Below, piece by piece: positions 41,383 to 50,599 of a stretch of DNA of 64,000 nt. The notes under the pieces are model-generated. The model was not told the DNA's origin, made no database searches, and saw only the letters and a program-made list of their open reading frames with translations. This DNA is from Enterobacteriaceae endosymbiont of Plateumaris rustica (lineage in GTDB: Bacteria; Pseudomonadota; Gammaproteobacteria; Enterobacterales; Enterobacteriaceae), in contig NZ_CP046228.1 in NCBI RefSeq assembly GCF_012562965.1, positions 64,325 through 128,324 of the forward strand, in the 5' to 3' direction. The translations under genes were made by a program, and so were the position numbers. Every line of letters starts with the position of its first letter. Position 1 is the stretch's first letter.

Positions 41383-42474
41383 ATGAATCATTCTATTATT
41401 AAACAACTTAATTTATTACATAAACGTTATATATATATTGAAAAACAATTAAGTAATTATAAAATATATAATGATCAAAAAAATTTACGTATTCTTTCAA
41501 TAGAATATGTTAATTTATCTATTATAATTAAACCATTCATAGAATGGAAAAAATTACAATTAGAATTAATTAATAATAAAGAATTATTATCTGATGAAGA
41601 AATATATTCTATAGTATTAGAAGATATTAAAAATATTAAAATTAAACAACAAAAAATAGAAAAAGAAATTAAAACTCATTTATTATCTAAAAATAATAAT
41701 GAAAACAATAAAAATTGTTTTTTAGAAATTAGAGCAGGATCAGGAGGCAATGAGGCAGCTATTTTTGTAGGAAATATTTATAGAATGTATGTTCGTTATG
41801 CTGAATCTAAATGTTGGAAAGTTAAAATAATTAATGTTCATTACGGTGATCATGGAGGATATAAAGAAATTATATTAAAAATAATTGGAAATGGTGTATA
41901 TGGAAAATTAAGATTTGAATCAGGAGGTCATAGAGTACAAAGAGTACCTGAAACAGAATCTCAAGGAAGAATTCATACTTCTACATGTACTGTAGCAGTT
42001 ATGCCAGAATTATCTAAATCTGAAATTCCAGAAATTAATAATAATGATTTAAAAATTGATACTTTTCGTTCTTCTGGAGCTGGTGGACAACATGTTAATA
42101 CAACCGACTCTGCTATTCGTATTACTCATATTCCTACAGGAATTGTTGTAGAATGCCAAGATGAAAGATCTCAACATAAAAATAAATCTAAAGCTTTATC
42201 AGTATTATTAGCAAGAATTAATGCGGCAGAAATAGCTAAAAGAAATAAAAATGTATCATTAACAAGAAAAAATTTGTTAGGAACTGGAGATCGTTCTGAT
42301 CGTAATAGAACATATAATTTTATTCAAAAAAGAGTAACAGATCATCGAATTAATTTAACAATTTATAGATTAGATGAAATTATGAATGGAAAATTAGATA
42401 TTTTAATAGAACATATTATACATAAGTATCATACTGATCTATTACTATCTGTATCAAAAATAAATGAAAATTAA
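41383..42474 (+). CDS. prfA: peptide chain release factor 1
   Basis: Terminates translation at UAA and UAG. The GGQ loop is present as [15 protein letters not shown] near residue 230, and the stop-codon recognition region [18 protein letters not shown] includes the PxT-type motif as PET. Length 363 (360 in E. coli). The stop overlaps prmC by 11 nt. Most stops in this window are TAA or TAG. Confidence 0.96.
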   Translation: MNHSIIKQLNLLHKRYIYIEKQLSNYKIYNDQKNLRILSIEYVNLSIIIKPFIEWKKLQLELINNKELLSDEEIYSIVLEDIKNIKIKQQKIEKEIKTHLLSKNNNENNKNCFLEIRAGSGGNEAAIFVGNIYRMYVRYAESKCWKVKIINVHYGDHGGYKEIILKIIGNGVYGKLRFESGGHRVQRVPETESQGRIHTSTCTVAVMPELSKSEIPEINNNDLKIDTFRSSGAGGQHVNTTDSAIRITHIPTGIVVECQDERSQHKNKSKALSVLLARINAAEIAKRNKNVSLTRKNLLGTGDRSDRNRTYNFIQKRVTDHRINLTIYRLDEIMNGKLDILIEHIIHKYHTDLLLSVSKINEN

Positions 42475-43300
42475 AAAATGGTTATTTTATGCTAGTATTT
42501 TTTTAAAAAAAAATAAAATATTTTTACCTAGAATAGAATCAGAAATATTATTATCTTTTGTTCTTAATAAATCTAAATTTTGGATTTATGAATTTTATGA
42601 AAATTATTTAAGTATAATACAATTAAAAAAATTAATGGAATTATTAAAAAGAAGAATAAATGGTGAACCAATTTCTTATATATTAGGTTTTTGTGAATTT
42701 TGGTCATTAAAAATTAATGTTTCATCATTAACTTTTATTCCTAGACCGGATACTGAAATTTTAGTGGAACATACATTAAAAAAAATTAGATTTGATACAA
42801 AAAATATATTAGACTTAGGAACAGGAACTGGAGCTATAGCTTTAGCTATAGCTAGTGAATTTAATAAATTAAATATTACCGCTATAGATATTATTCCGGA
42901 ATTAATTAATTTTGCAAAAAAAAATGCAAAAAAATTATCTATTAATAATATTAATTTTATACAAAGTAATTGGTTTAGTAATTTAAACAATAAAAAATTT
43001 GATATTATTGTGAGTAATCCTCCTTATATTAAATATAAAGATTATTTACTTCTTGAAAAAAGTATAAAATTTGAACCAATATCTGCTTTAATAGCAGAAG
43101 ATAATGGATTATCTAATTTTAATTCTATTATTTTACAATCTACTAAATATTTAAATAATTCTGGATGGATAATTTTAGAACATGCATTTAATCAATCTAA
43201 TCAAATTATAAAAATATTACAAAAAAAAAATTTTAAAAATATAAAAACTTGTTTAGATTACAATGGTAAGGAAAGAATAACTTATGGACAAAAAATTTAA
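42464..43300 (+). CDS. prmC: release factor glutamine methyltransferase
   Basis: Methylates the glutamine of the GGQ motif in release factors, the product of the gene it overlaps. SAM-binding [17 protein letters not shown] near residue 115 and the catalytic NPPYI in [12 protein letters not shown] near residue 185 are intact, with [12 protein letters not shown] before them. Length 278 (277 in E. coli). Its ATG lies inside the prfA coding region, so translation is coupled. The 230 nt after it (43301-43530) hold no recognisable gene or thrS 5' remnant. Confidence 0.96.
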   Translation: MKIKKWLFYASIFLKKNKIFLPRIESEILLSFVLNKSKFWIYEFYENYLSIIQLKKLMELLKRRINGEPISYILGFCEFWSLKINVSSLTFIPRPDTEILVEHTLKKIRFDTKNILDLGTGTGAIALAIASEFNKLNITAIDIIPELINFAKKNAKKLSINNINFIQSNWFSNLNNKKFDIIVSNPPYIKYKDYLLLEKSIKFEPISALIAEDNGLSNFNSIILQSTKYLNNSGWIILEHAFNQSNQIIKILQKKNFKNIKTCLDYNGKERITYGQKI

Positions 43301-43530
43301 TATTAATTTTTACAAAAATTTTTTATAGATTAAAATAATTTTATTGTTATATAAATAAATATCACTATAATAATTATTATTATGAATCCTTAATAATTAA
43401 TAATTTTTATTATATTTATTTAAATTATAAATTTCTGATATATAAAATATAAAAAAATATATATATAATAAATTATAAATTAATTATTTTAAATTTGATT
43501 AAGTTAAATTAATTAATATAAAAGAAAAAA

Positions 43531-44823
43531 ATGCAACAAAATAATTATTTATCTAAATTTAATAATAAAAAAATAAAAAAAAAAATAAAATTATTAAATA
43601 AAAACAAATTATTATCAATCGATCATAGAACATTTGGAAAAAAACTTAATTTATATCATTTTCAAAATGAATCACCAGGAATGGTTTTTTGGCATAATAA
43701 TGGTTATATTATTTTTAATGAATTAGAAAAATTTTTACGTATAAAACTTCAAAAATATAATTATCAAGAAGTAAAAACACCATTAATAACAGATAGTGTT
43801 ATTTGGAAAAATACAGGACATTGGAAAATTTATAAAGATGCAATATTTAATACATTTTCTGAAAATAGAAATTATTGTATTAAACCTATGAATTGTCCTG
43901 GACATATACAAATTTTTCAACAAGGATTAAAGTCATATAAAGATTTACCTCTAAGAATTGCAGAATTTGGAATTTGTCATAGAAATGAACCATCAGGTTC
44001 TTTACATGGTTTAATGCGATTACGTAGTTTTACTCAAGATGATGCTCATATTTTTTGTACTCAAAATCAAGTTTCGATAGAAATAGAAAATTGTATTAAT
44101 ATGATGCGTGAAATTTATCAAATTTTTGGTTTTAAAAATTTTTTAGTAAAATTGTCAACAAGACCTAAAAATCGTATTGGAAATAATGAAATATGGGATC
44201 GTACTGAAAAAGATTTAGCTACAGTTTTAAAAAAATTAGATATAACTTTTAATTATCAAATTGGAGAAGGAGCATTTTATGGACCTAAAATAGAATTTTC
44301 TTTTTTTGATTGTTTAAATCGTGAATGGCAATGTGGTACAATACAATTAGATTTTACATTACCTAAATGTTTAAGTTTATTTTATATTGATTCTAAAAAT
44401 ACTCATAAAACACCTGTAATAATTCATCGTGCTATTTTAGGTTCTATAGAAAGATTTATTGGTATTTTACTAGAAGAATATTCTGGTTATTTACCTATTT
44501 GGTTAGCTCCATTACAGATTATTATAATTAATATAAATGATAAACATATTAACTATGTTATGAATTTATTAGAAATAATAAAAAAAAATAATATTCGAGT
44601 TCAAGCAGATTTAAAAAATGAAAAAATATCTTTTAAAATTAGACAATATACTATACAACATATACCTTATATTTTAATATGTGGAGATAAAGAGATAAAG
44701 AACAATACAGTATCAATTCGTGATTGTTTTGGTAAAGATTTGGGAAATATGAAAATTCATGATATTATTAGCAAAATAAAAAAAGAAATTAATAATTATG
44801 ATATTCATCAATTGGGGAGATAG
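43531..44823 (+). CDS. thrS: threonyl-tRNA synthetase lacking TGS and editing domains
   Basis: Charges tRNA-Thr. The 430-residue product aligns with E. coli ThrRS (642) only from about residue 215: linker helix, then DHRTFGKKLNLYHFQNESPGM. The class II core is complete with zinc ligands in MNCPGHIQIF (Cys), DDAHIF (His) and IIHRAILGS (His), motif 2 CHRNEPSGSLHGLMR, and the anticodon-binding domain to the end. The N-terminal TGS domain and the editing domain with its HXXXH and cysteine site are absent. An in-frame TAA at 43510 closes any upstream extension. Proofreading of Ser-tRNA-Thr should therefore be lost. infC follows directly. Confidence 0.95.
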   Translation: MQQNNYLSKFNNKKIKKKIKLLNKNKLLSIDHRTFGKKLNLYHFQNESPGMVFWHNNGYIIFNELEKFLRIKLQKYNYQEVKTPLITDSVIWKNTGHWKIYKDAIFNTFSENRNYCIKPMNCPGHIQIFQQGLKSYKDLPLRIAEFGICHRNEPSGSLHGLMRLRSFTQDDAHIFCTQNQVSIEIENCINMMREIYQIFGFKNFLVKLSTRPKNRIGNNEIWDRTEKDLATVLKKLDITFNYQIGEGAFYGPKIEFSFFDCLNREWQCGTIQLDFTLPKCLSLFYIDSKNTHKTPVIIHRAILGSIERFIGILLEEYSGYLPIWLAPLQIIIININDKHINYVMNLLEIIKKNNIRVQADLKNEKISFKIRQYTIQHIPYILICGDKEIKNNTVSIRDCFGKDLGNMKIHDIISKIKKEINNYDIHQLGR

Positions 44824-44826
44824 GAT

Positions 44827-45366
44827 ATTAAAATTGGAAAAAAAATAATACAACTTAGACCTAATAAAATTAATGAAAATATTAAAACTAAAATTATAAG
44901 ATTAATAGATTTTAAAGGTGAACAAGTTGGTATTATTGATTTAAAAAATGCAATTATAAAAGCAAAAGAAATTGGATTAGATTTAGTAGAAATTAGTCCT
45001 AATTCAAATCCTCCTGTATGTCGTATAATGAACTATGGTAAATTTTTATATATAAAAAATAAAACATCAAAAAAACAAAAGAAAAAACAAAAAATTATTC
45101 AATTAAAAGAAATAAAATTTAGACCAAACACAGATAAAGGGGATTATGAAGTCAAATTACGTAGTCTAATTCGTTTTTTAGAAAAAGGAGATAAAATAAA
45201 AATAACTCTTAGATTTAGAGGTAGAGAAATGGTACATATACAAATTGGATTTACTATGTTAAATAGAATAAAAAATGACTTAAATCATTTAGCTTTAGTT
45301 GAATACTTTCCTAAAAAAATTGAAGGACGTCAAATGATAATGATATTAATACCTAAAAAAAAATGA
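44827..45366 (+). CDS. infC: translation initiation factor IF-3 with AUU start
   Basis: Binds the 30S subunit and checks the initiator codon. No ATG precedes the conserved N-terminal domain; the reading frame after the thrS stop begins ATT at 44827, behind GGGGAGATAGG, giving [18 protein letters not shown], which aligns with E. coli MKGGKRVQTARPNRINGE. Further motifs are [22 protein letters not shown] near residue 52 and [14 protein letters not shown] near 140. Length 179 (180 in E. coli). The AUU start used in E. coli for IF-3 autoregulation is thus conserved. An ATG at 45028 is internal and would remove the N-terminal domain. Confidence 0.93.
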   Translation: MKIGKKIIQLRPNKINENIKTKIIRLIDFKGEQVGIIDLKNAIIKAKEIGLDLVEISPNSNPPVCRIMNYGKFLYIKNKTSKKQKKKQKIIQLKEIKFRPNTDKGDYEVKLRSLIRFLEKGDKIKITLRFRGREMVHIQIGFTMLNRIKNDLNHLALVEYFPKKIEGRQMIMILIPKKK

Positions 45367-45443
45367 TGATTCAATATTATCAATATAAGTTTTTTTAAAA
45401 TTATATTATTTTTTCTAAACACAATATTTGGATTAACATAAAT

Positions 45444-45641
45444 ATGTTTAAACTTAAAACATTACGTAGTGCTGCTAAACGTTTTAAAAAAACGAGTTCT
45501 GGAAAATTCAAACATAAACAAGCTAATTTAAGACATCTTTTAACAAAAAAAAAAACTAAGAAAAAACGTTTTTTAAGAAAAAAAAAATTAGTTTTTAAAG
45601 GAGATTCACATTCATTAGTATCTTGTTTACCTTATTTATAA
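45444..45641 (+). CDS. rpmI: 50S ribosomal protein L35
   Basis: A 65-residue basic protein, the exact family length. It carries [22 protein letters not shown] and LRHLLTKK, ending in LVSCLPYL. The gene holds an in-frame run of 11 A at 45545-45555, coding for lysines. It lies 77 nt after infC and 45 nt before rplT, the conserved infC-rpmI-rplT operon; in E. coli L20 represses this operon through a leader structure, not examined here. Confidence 0.96.
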   Translation: MFKLKTLRSAAKRFKKTSSGKFKHKQANLRHLLTKKKTKKKRFLRKKKLVFKGDSHSLVSCLPYL

Positions 45642-45686
45642 TAAAATTTATAGTAAAAATTATTAAAATTAGGAGATTTTAATTAT

Positions 45687-46037
45687 ATGGTTAGAGTTAA
45701 ACGAGGTGTAGTTTCTCATAAAAAACATAAAAAAATTCTTAAACAAGCTAAAGGATATTATGGGTCAAGATCAAGAACATATAGATCTGCATTTCAAGCA
45801 GTAATAAAAGCAGGACAATATTCTTATCGTGATAGACGTCAACGTAAAAGAAAATTCCGCCAGTTGTGGATTACTAGAATTAATGCAGCTGCTCGTCAAG
45901 AAAATATTTCTTATAGTTATTTAATAAATCGATTTAAAAAATCTAATATTAATATTAATAGAAAAATTCTTTCTGAATTAGCTATTTCTGATAAAAAATC
46001 ATTTATTAAATTAATGAATTTTATAAAAATTAATTAA
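45687..46037 (+). CDS. rplT: 50S ribosomal protein L20
   Basis: Large-subunit assembly protein of 116 residues (118 in E. coli). Motifs: [37 protein letters not shown] start, [21 protein letters not shown] near residue 50, and [11 protein letters not shown] at the C-terminus. SD TTAGGAG precedes the ATG. pheS starts 24 nt after the stop; there is no room for the pheM leader peptide found in E. coli. Confidence 0.97.
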   Translation: MVRVKRGVVSHKKHKKILKQAKGYYGSRSRTYRSAFQAVIKAGQYSYRDRRQRKRKFRQLWITRINAAARQENISYSYLINRFKKSNININRKILSELAISDKKSFIKLMNFIKIN

Positions 46038-46060
46038 TTATTAATGAGAATATCTAAAAA

Positions 46061-47044
46061 ATGATATCTGGTCTTAATAAAATAATAATAAATTTAAAAA
46101 AAGAAATCAGTTCGATTAATAATATTAAAAAATTAAATATTTTTAAAGTAAAATATTTAGGAAAAAAAGGATATATATCTTCACAATTTTTGTTATTAAA
46201 AAAACTAACAAAACAAGAGAAAATTAAAAAAAGTATAATTATTAATAACGTAAAAAAACAAATAAAAGAATTAATCAAAAAACAAAAAAATAAATTAGAA
46301 TTTAATGATATTAAATTTCAAGTTTTAAATAAAAAAATTGATATTTCACTTCCAGGTAGATATATAAAAATAGGTAATCAACATCCTATAACTATAGTAA
46401 TTAATGATATTGAAAAATTTTTTATAAAATTAGGATTTAAAATCACAGCAAGTCAAGAAATAGAAGATATTTATCATAATTTTGATGCATTAAATATATC
46501 AGAAAATCATCCTGCACGAACAGAACAAGATACTTTTTGGTTAAATAAAAAATATTTATTACGTACTCAAACTTCTAATATGCAAATCAGAATTATGAAA
46601 ATTTTAAATCCTCCTATAAGAATATTGACTTCAGGTAAAGTATATCGTAATGATTATGATAAAAAACATACTCCTATGTTTCATCAAATAGAAGGATTAT
46701 TAATAGATAATAAAATTAATTTTTTAAAATTAAAAGGAATATTATCCCTATTTTTAAAATATTTTTTTAAAAAAAAATTTAAAATTAGATTTAGACCATC
46801 TTATTTTCCGTTTACTGAACCTTCTTTAGAAGTAGATATTATGAGAGAAAATAATAAATGGATTGAAGTATTAGGAGCAGGTATGGTACATCCTAATGTA
46901 TTAAGTAATAATATTAATTTATTAAATTATTCTGGTTGTGCTTTTGGTATTGGAGTAGAACGTTTAGCTATGTTACGTTATAATATTCATGATATTCGTT
47001 TATTTTTTGAAAATGATATACGTTTCATTAAACAATTCAAATAA
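46061..47044 (+). CDS. pheS: phenylalanyl-tRNA synthetase alpha subunit
   Basis: Catalytic subunit of the heterotetrameric class II enzyme. Length 327, the same as E. coli. After an N-terminal coiled coil (residues about 1-85) come HPITIVINDIEKFF, TSNMQIR near residue 172, MFHQIEGLLID, FRPSYFPFTEPSLEVDI near residue 247 and NYSGCAFGIGVERLAMLRY near 290, where the alanine that controls side-chain size (E. coli Ala294) is retained. pheT starts 4 nt later. Confidence 0.96.
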   Translation: MISGLNKIIINLKKEISSINNIKKLNIFKVKYLGKKGYISSQFLLLKKLTKQEKIKKSIIINNVKKQIKELIKKQKNKLEFNDIKFQVLNKKIDISLPGRYIKIGNQHPITIVINDIEKFFIKLGFKITASQEIEDIYHNFDALNISENHPARTEQDTFWLNKKYLLRTQTSNMQIRIMKILNPPIRILTSGKVYRNDYDKKHTPMFHQIEGLLIDNKINFLKLKGILSLFLKYFFKKKFKIRFRPSYFPFTEPSLEVDIMRENNKWIEVLGAGMVHPNVLSNNINLLNYSGCAFGIGVERLAMLRYNIHDIRLFFENDIRFIKQFK

Positions 47045-47047
47045 AAT

Positions 47048-49543
47048 ATGATTAAATTAAGTGAATTATGGTTACGAGAATGGATCCCTTATAATAATAA
47101 TAAATTATTATCTGAACAATTAACAATGTTAGGATTAGAAGTAGAAAAAATTGTTCAATTTTGTAAAAAAAAATTAGATAATATATTTATAGGGCAAATT
47201 ATTGACTGTCAGTTTAATAATGATAAAAATATTTATAATTTGATTATAAATATAGGAAATAATAAATTATATAAAATAAAATCAAATGCAATTAATTGTA
47301 AAAATAAAATAAAAATAATCTTTGCAACTGTAAATTCATCTTTATATAAAGAAAATATAAAAAATAAAAAATTTGATTTTTTATTAAAATCAGAAGGATT
47401 ACTATGTTCTAAAAAAATGTTAGGATTAAAAAGTAATTTGTATGAAGATAATAAAAATTATATAATTCAATTAAATAATAATATTAAAATAGGACAAGAT
47501 GCTTGTAAATATTTACAATTAAATGATAATATATTTCATATTAATATACCATATAATCGTTCTGATTGTTTAAGTGTTATGGGTATAGCAAGAGACTTAT
47601 TTACTAAAATAAAAAAAAATAATTATTCATTTACTTTCCCTTATAAATTTTCTTTAACTAAAAAAAAACATAATAATAAAATAAATGTTTATATAAATAA
47701 AAATGCTAATAAATATAATTTAAATTATTTTTATTGTATTATTCAAAATATTAATTTACATAATGAAATACCATTTTTAATAGAAGAAAGATTACAAAAA
47801 TCTGGAATTTTAATATCAAATAATAATCCTTTATTAAATATTAGCAATTATGTAAATTTAGAATTAGGATATCCGGTATATTTTTATGATTTTAATAAAA
47901 TTAAAGGTGATATTTTTATAGAAGAATATAAAAATACTAATAATTATTCTTTAATTGATGAAACTAATAATAAAATATCTTTATTAAAAAATACTTTAAT
48001 TATTAAAGATGAAAAAAATATATTATCTATTCCTAGTTTAATACAAAATAAAAAATTTATGATTAATGTAAATACAAAAAATATTTTATTAGAATGTTTT
48101 TTTTTAGATCCTAATATAGTGAAAAAATTATCTAATAAATATAAAACATTTAATTTATTTTCACATCTTTATGAAAGAGGATTAGATCCATTAATACAAA
48201 AAAAAATAGTTATAAGAACTATAGATTTGATATTAAAAATATATGGTGGTGAAAGAAGTCAGATTAAAGTAATTAATACAGAAAATTATATTAATAATTA
48301 TTTACATTTAAAAAAGATTAAATTAAATTATATAAAAATTGAACAAACATTAGGTTTTTTTATAAAAATAAAAAAAATATTTGATATAATTAATAAATTA
48401 GGTTTTAAAATAATATTAAAAACAGAGATTAATTGTATATTACAAATACCTAGTTGGAGGTATGATATACAAATTGAAGCAGATATAATAGAAGAAATTA
48501 TACGTATATATGGTTATAATAATATTCCTGATAATCATATCAAATTAAATTTAACTGAAAATATTAATGAAAATTTTATTCTTAATAAGAATAATTTATT
48601 TTTTAAATCTAATGATCTAAAAAAAATAAAAAATATTTTAATTAATAAAGGATATAATGAAGTTATTAACTATAGTTTTATAAATCCTAAGATACAAACT
48701 TTAATGTTTCCTAAAGAAAAATTTGTTAAATTATATAATCCTATATCAATAGAAATGTCTATTATGCGTACCTCTTTATTATGTGGTTTAATAAATAATA
48801 TAATCTATAATCAAAATAGACAACAAAAATCTTTACGTTTTTTTGAAAGTGGATTATGTTTTAAAATAAATAAAAAATTAGAATTTGGTATATCTCAAAA
48901 ATTAATGTTTGGAGGAATAATCAATGGTAAATTACATGAAGAACATTGGTCTTTATCTAAAAAAAATGTGGATTTTTATGATTTAAAAGGTGATATAGAA
49001 TGTATATTTCATTTTTTAGGTAAAATAGATAAAATAGAATTTAGATCTATATCTAATATAAGTTTTTTACATCCTTATCAAGGATCTTCTATATATTTAA
49101 ATAATACTTTAATTGGACATATTGGAGTAATAAATCCTTATATTAAGTCATACTTAGGTATTAATGAAAACACTATTTTATTTGAATTAGAATGTAATGA
49201 AATTTTACATCATGTAAAAAAAGAGATTAAAACAATATCAAATCTTCCATTAAATCGTAGAGATATTTCTTTAATAGTAAAAGAAAATATTCCTTTTATA
49301 AATATTATGGAGGAATGCAAAAATTCTAAAATAAAACAGATTATTGATATAAATTTATTTGATGTATATAAAGGAATAAGTATTCCTAAAGGTTATAAAA
49401 GTTTTACAATAAGTTTTATTATACAAGATAATATTCATACATTAAAAGATCATGAAATTAATAATATTATACAATTATGTATAAATAAATTAAAAAAAAA
49501 ATTTAATATTGTATTAAGAGATACAAATTATGACTTTAACTAA
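47048..49543 (+). CDS. pheT: phenylalanyl-tRNA synthetase beta subunit with degenerate editing site
   Basis: Binds tRNA-Phe and normally hydrolyses Tyr-tRNA-Phe. The start IKLSELWLREWIPY, NRSDCLSVMGIARDL, the class II-like ARRYYGYNNIPD region (here IYGYNNIPD), YNQNRQQ, HPYQGSSIYL and the C-terminal anticodon-binding RRDISLIVKENIP are conserved. The editing pocket is not. In alignments without gaps at these motifs, E. coli His265 is Tyr (YPVYFYD), Gly318 is Gln (PSLIQN), Thr354 is Asn and Ala356 is Phe (FNLFSHLYERG); Glu334 remains (LLEC). Length 831 (795 in E. coli). The stop overlaps ihfA by 14 nt. Confidence 0.95.
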   Translation: MIKLSELWLREWIPYNNNKLLSEQLTMLGLEVEKIVQFCKKKLDNIFIGQIIDCQFNNDKNIYNLIINIGNNKLYKIKSNAINCKNKIKIIFATVNSSLYKENIKNKKFDFLLKSEGLLCSKKMLGLKSNLYEDNKNYIIQLNNNIKIGQDACKYLQLNDNIFHINIPYNRSDCLSVMGIARDLFTKIKKNNYSFTFPYKFSLTKKKHNNKINVYINKNANKYNLNYFYCIIQNINLHNEIPFLIEERLQKSGILISNNNPLLNISNYVNLELGYPVYFYDFNKIKGDIFIEEYKNTNNYSLIDETNNKISLLKNTLIIKDEKNILSIPSLIQNKKFMINVNTKNILLECFFLDPNIVKKLSNKYKTFNLFSHLYERGLDPLIQKKIVIRTIDLILKIYGGERSQIKVINTENYINNYLHLKKIKLNYIKIEQTLGFFIKIKKIFDIINKLGFKIILKTEINCILQIPSWRYDIQIEADIIEEIIRIYGYNNIPDNHIKLNLTENINENFILNKNNLFFKSNDLKKIKNILINKGYNEVINYSFINPKIQTLMFPKEKFVKLYNPISIEMSIMRTSLLCGLINNIIYNQNRQQKSLRFFESGLCFKINKKLEFGISQKLMFGGIINGKLHEEHWSLSKKNVDFYDLKGDIECIFHFLGKIDKIEFRSISNISFLHPYQGSSIYLNNTLIGHIGVINPYIKSYLGINENTILFELECNEILHHVKKEIKTISNLPLNRRDISLIVKENIPFINIMEECKNSKIKQIIDINLFDVYKGISIPKGYKSFTISFIIQDNIHTLKDHEINNIIQLCINKLKKKFNIVLRDTNYDFN

Positions 49544-49826
49544 AAAAAAAATTTCTAGATATTTAGTTAAAAAAATTAAAATTTATAAAAAAGATGCAAC
49601 ATATTTAGTATATTTATTTTTTGAAGAATTAAAAAAAGCTTTATTAAAAGAAAGAATAGTAAAATTATCTGGATTTGGTAAATTTGAAATACGTGATAAA
49701 AACTCTAGACCTGGTCGTAATCCAAAAACAGGAAAATTTATACTTATTAATGCTAAACGAGTTATAGTTTTCCAAGCATGTCAAAAAATTAAAAAAATTT
49801 TATATAATATTTCATTAAATATTTAA
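49530..49826 (+). CDS. ihfA: integration host factor alpha subunit
   Basis: DNA-bending nucleoid protein. The 98 residues (99 in E. coli) keep the DNA-intercalating arm with NSRPGRNPKTGK near residue 62 and LSGFGKFEIRDK before it. Synteny with pheT and the start MTLTKKKISRYL identify IHF-alpha rather than HU or IHF-beta. The beta partner is not in this window; without it the protein might act as a homodimer. The start lies inside the end of pheT. Confidence 0.93.
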   Translation: MTLTKKKISRYLVKKIKIYKKDATYLVYLFFEELKKALLKERIVKLSGFGKFEIRDKNSRPGRNPKTGKFILINAKRVIVFQACQKIKKILYNISLNI

Positions 49827-49950
49827 AAAAATAATTTGATTAAAATATAATTAATATTTTATTTATTTTAATAAATTATATTAAATTAATTTACTATTAA
49901 TAAATAATATTGTATTTATATATAATATAAATATTAATAGAGTTATATTT

Positions 49951-50556
49951 ATGTTTACTGGAATTATTCAATGTATAGCAATAATAAAGTTAATAATTAA
50001 AGAAAAAAATTTTATACATATGATAATAAAAATACCTAATTATTTTATTTCTGATTTGAAAAAAGGAGATTCTATTTCAAATAATGGATGTTGTTTAACT
50101 ATAAAAAAAATAAATAAGAATTTATTATTTTTTGATATAATCAAAAATACATTAGATATTACTACATTTAAAAAATTAGAAAAAGGAAATTATTTAAATA
50201 TTGAAAAATCTTTAAGATTAATTGATTTTATTGGTGGACATTTAGTTTCTGGACATATTACAGGAATTGCAAAAATAATTAAAATTAAAAATTATATTAA
50301 TTCTAAAACAATATGGTTTAAACCATTTCAAAAATCTCAAATGAAATATATTATGAAAAAAGGATTTATATGTATAGATGGTATTAGTTTAACGATAGAT
50401 AAAGTTTATATTGATCAATTTAGTATTAATCTAATTCCAGAAACAATGATACTAACCTCATTAGTAATTAAAAAAATTAATCAAAATGTTAATATTGAAG
50501 TTGATTTATATACTAAAATAGCTGTAAATACTATAGAAAAATTATTTTATCAATAA
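49951..50556 (+). CDS. ribE: riboflavin synthase alpha chain
   Basis: Dismutates 6,7-dimethyl-8-ribityllumazine to riboflavin (gene also called ribC in E. coli). Two internally repeated lumazine-binding barrels: MFTGIIQ at the start, SNNGCCLTI near residue 47, GGHLVSGHITG near 95 and GFICIDGISLTI near 140. Length 201 (213 in E. coli, C-terminal tail shorter). It stands near mdtK and tRNA-Val, as in E. coli. No FMN riboswitch is visible in the 124-nt spacer. It suggests riboflavin supply to the host or itself. Confidence 0.95.
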   Translation: MFTGIIQCIAIIKLIIKEKNFIHMIIKIPNYFISDLKKGDSISNNGCCLTIKKINKNLLFFDIIKNTLDITTFKKLEKGNYLNIEKSLRLIDFIGGHLVSGHITGIAKIIKIKNYINSKTIWFKPFQKSQMKYIMKKGFICIDGISLTIDKVYIDQFSINLIPETMILTSLVIKKINQNVNIEVDLYTKIAVNTIEKLFYQ

Positions 50557-50599
50557 ATTATTTACTTAAATATTAAAATAACAAAAGAGATATAATTTA

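Noticed and set aside
43301-43530. Possible remnant of the missing thrS N-terminal region
   Set aside because: The frame upstream of thrS is closed by TAA at 43510, and no recognisable TGS or editing motif appears in any frame.
46054-46278. Minus-strand frame opposite the start of pheS
   Set aside because: Low-complexity F/I/L product, antisense to a conserved gene.
49827-49950. Possible FMN riboswitch before ribE
   Set aside because: The spacer is only 124 nt of AT-rich DNA without the conserved FMN aptamer segments.
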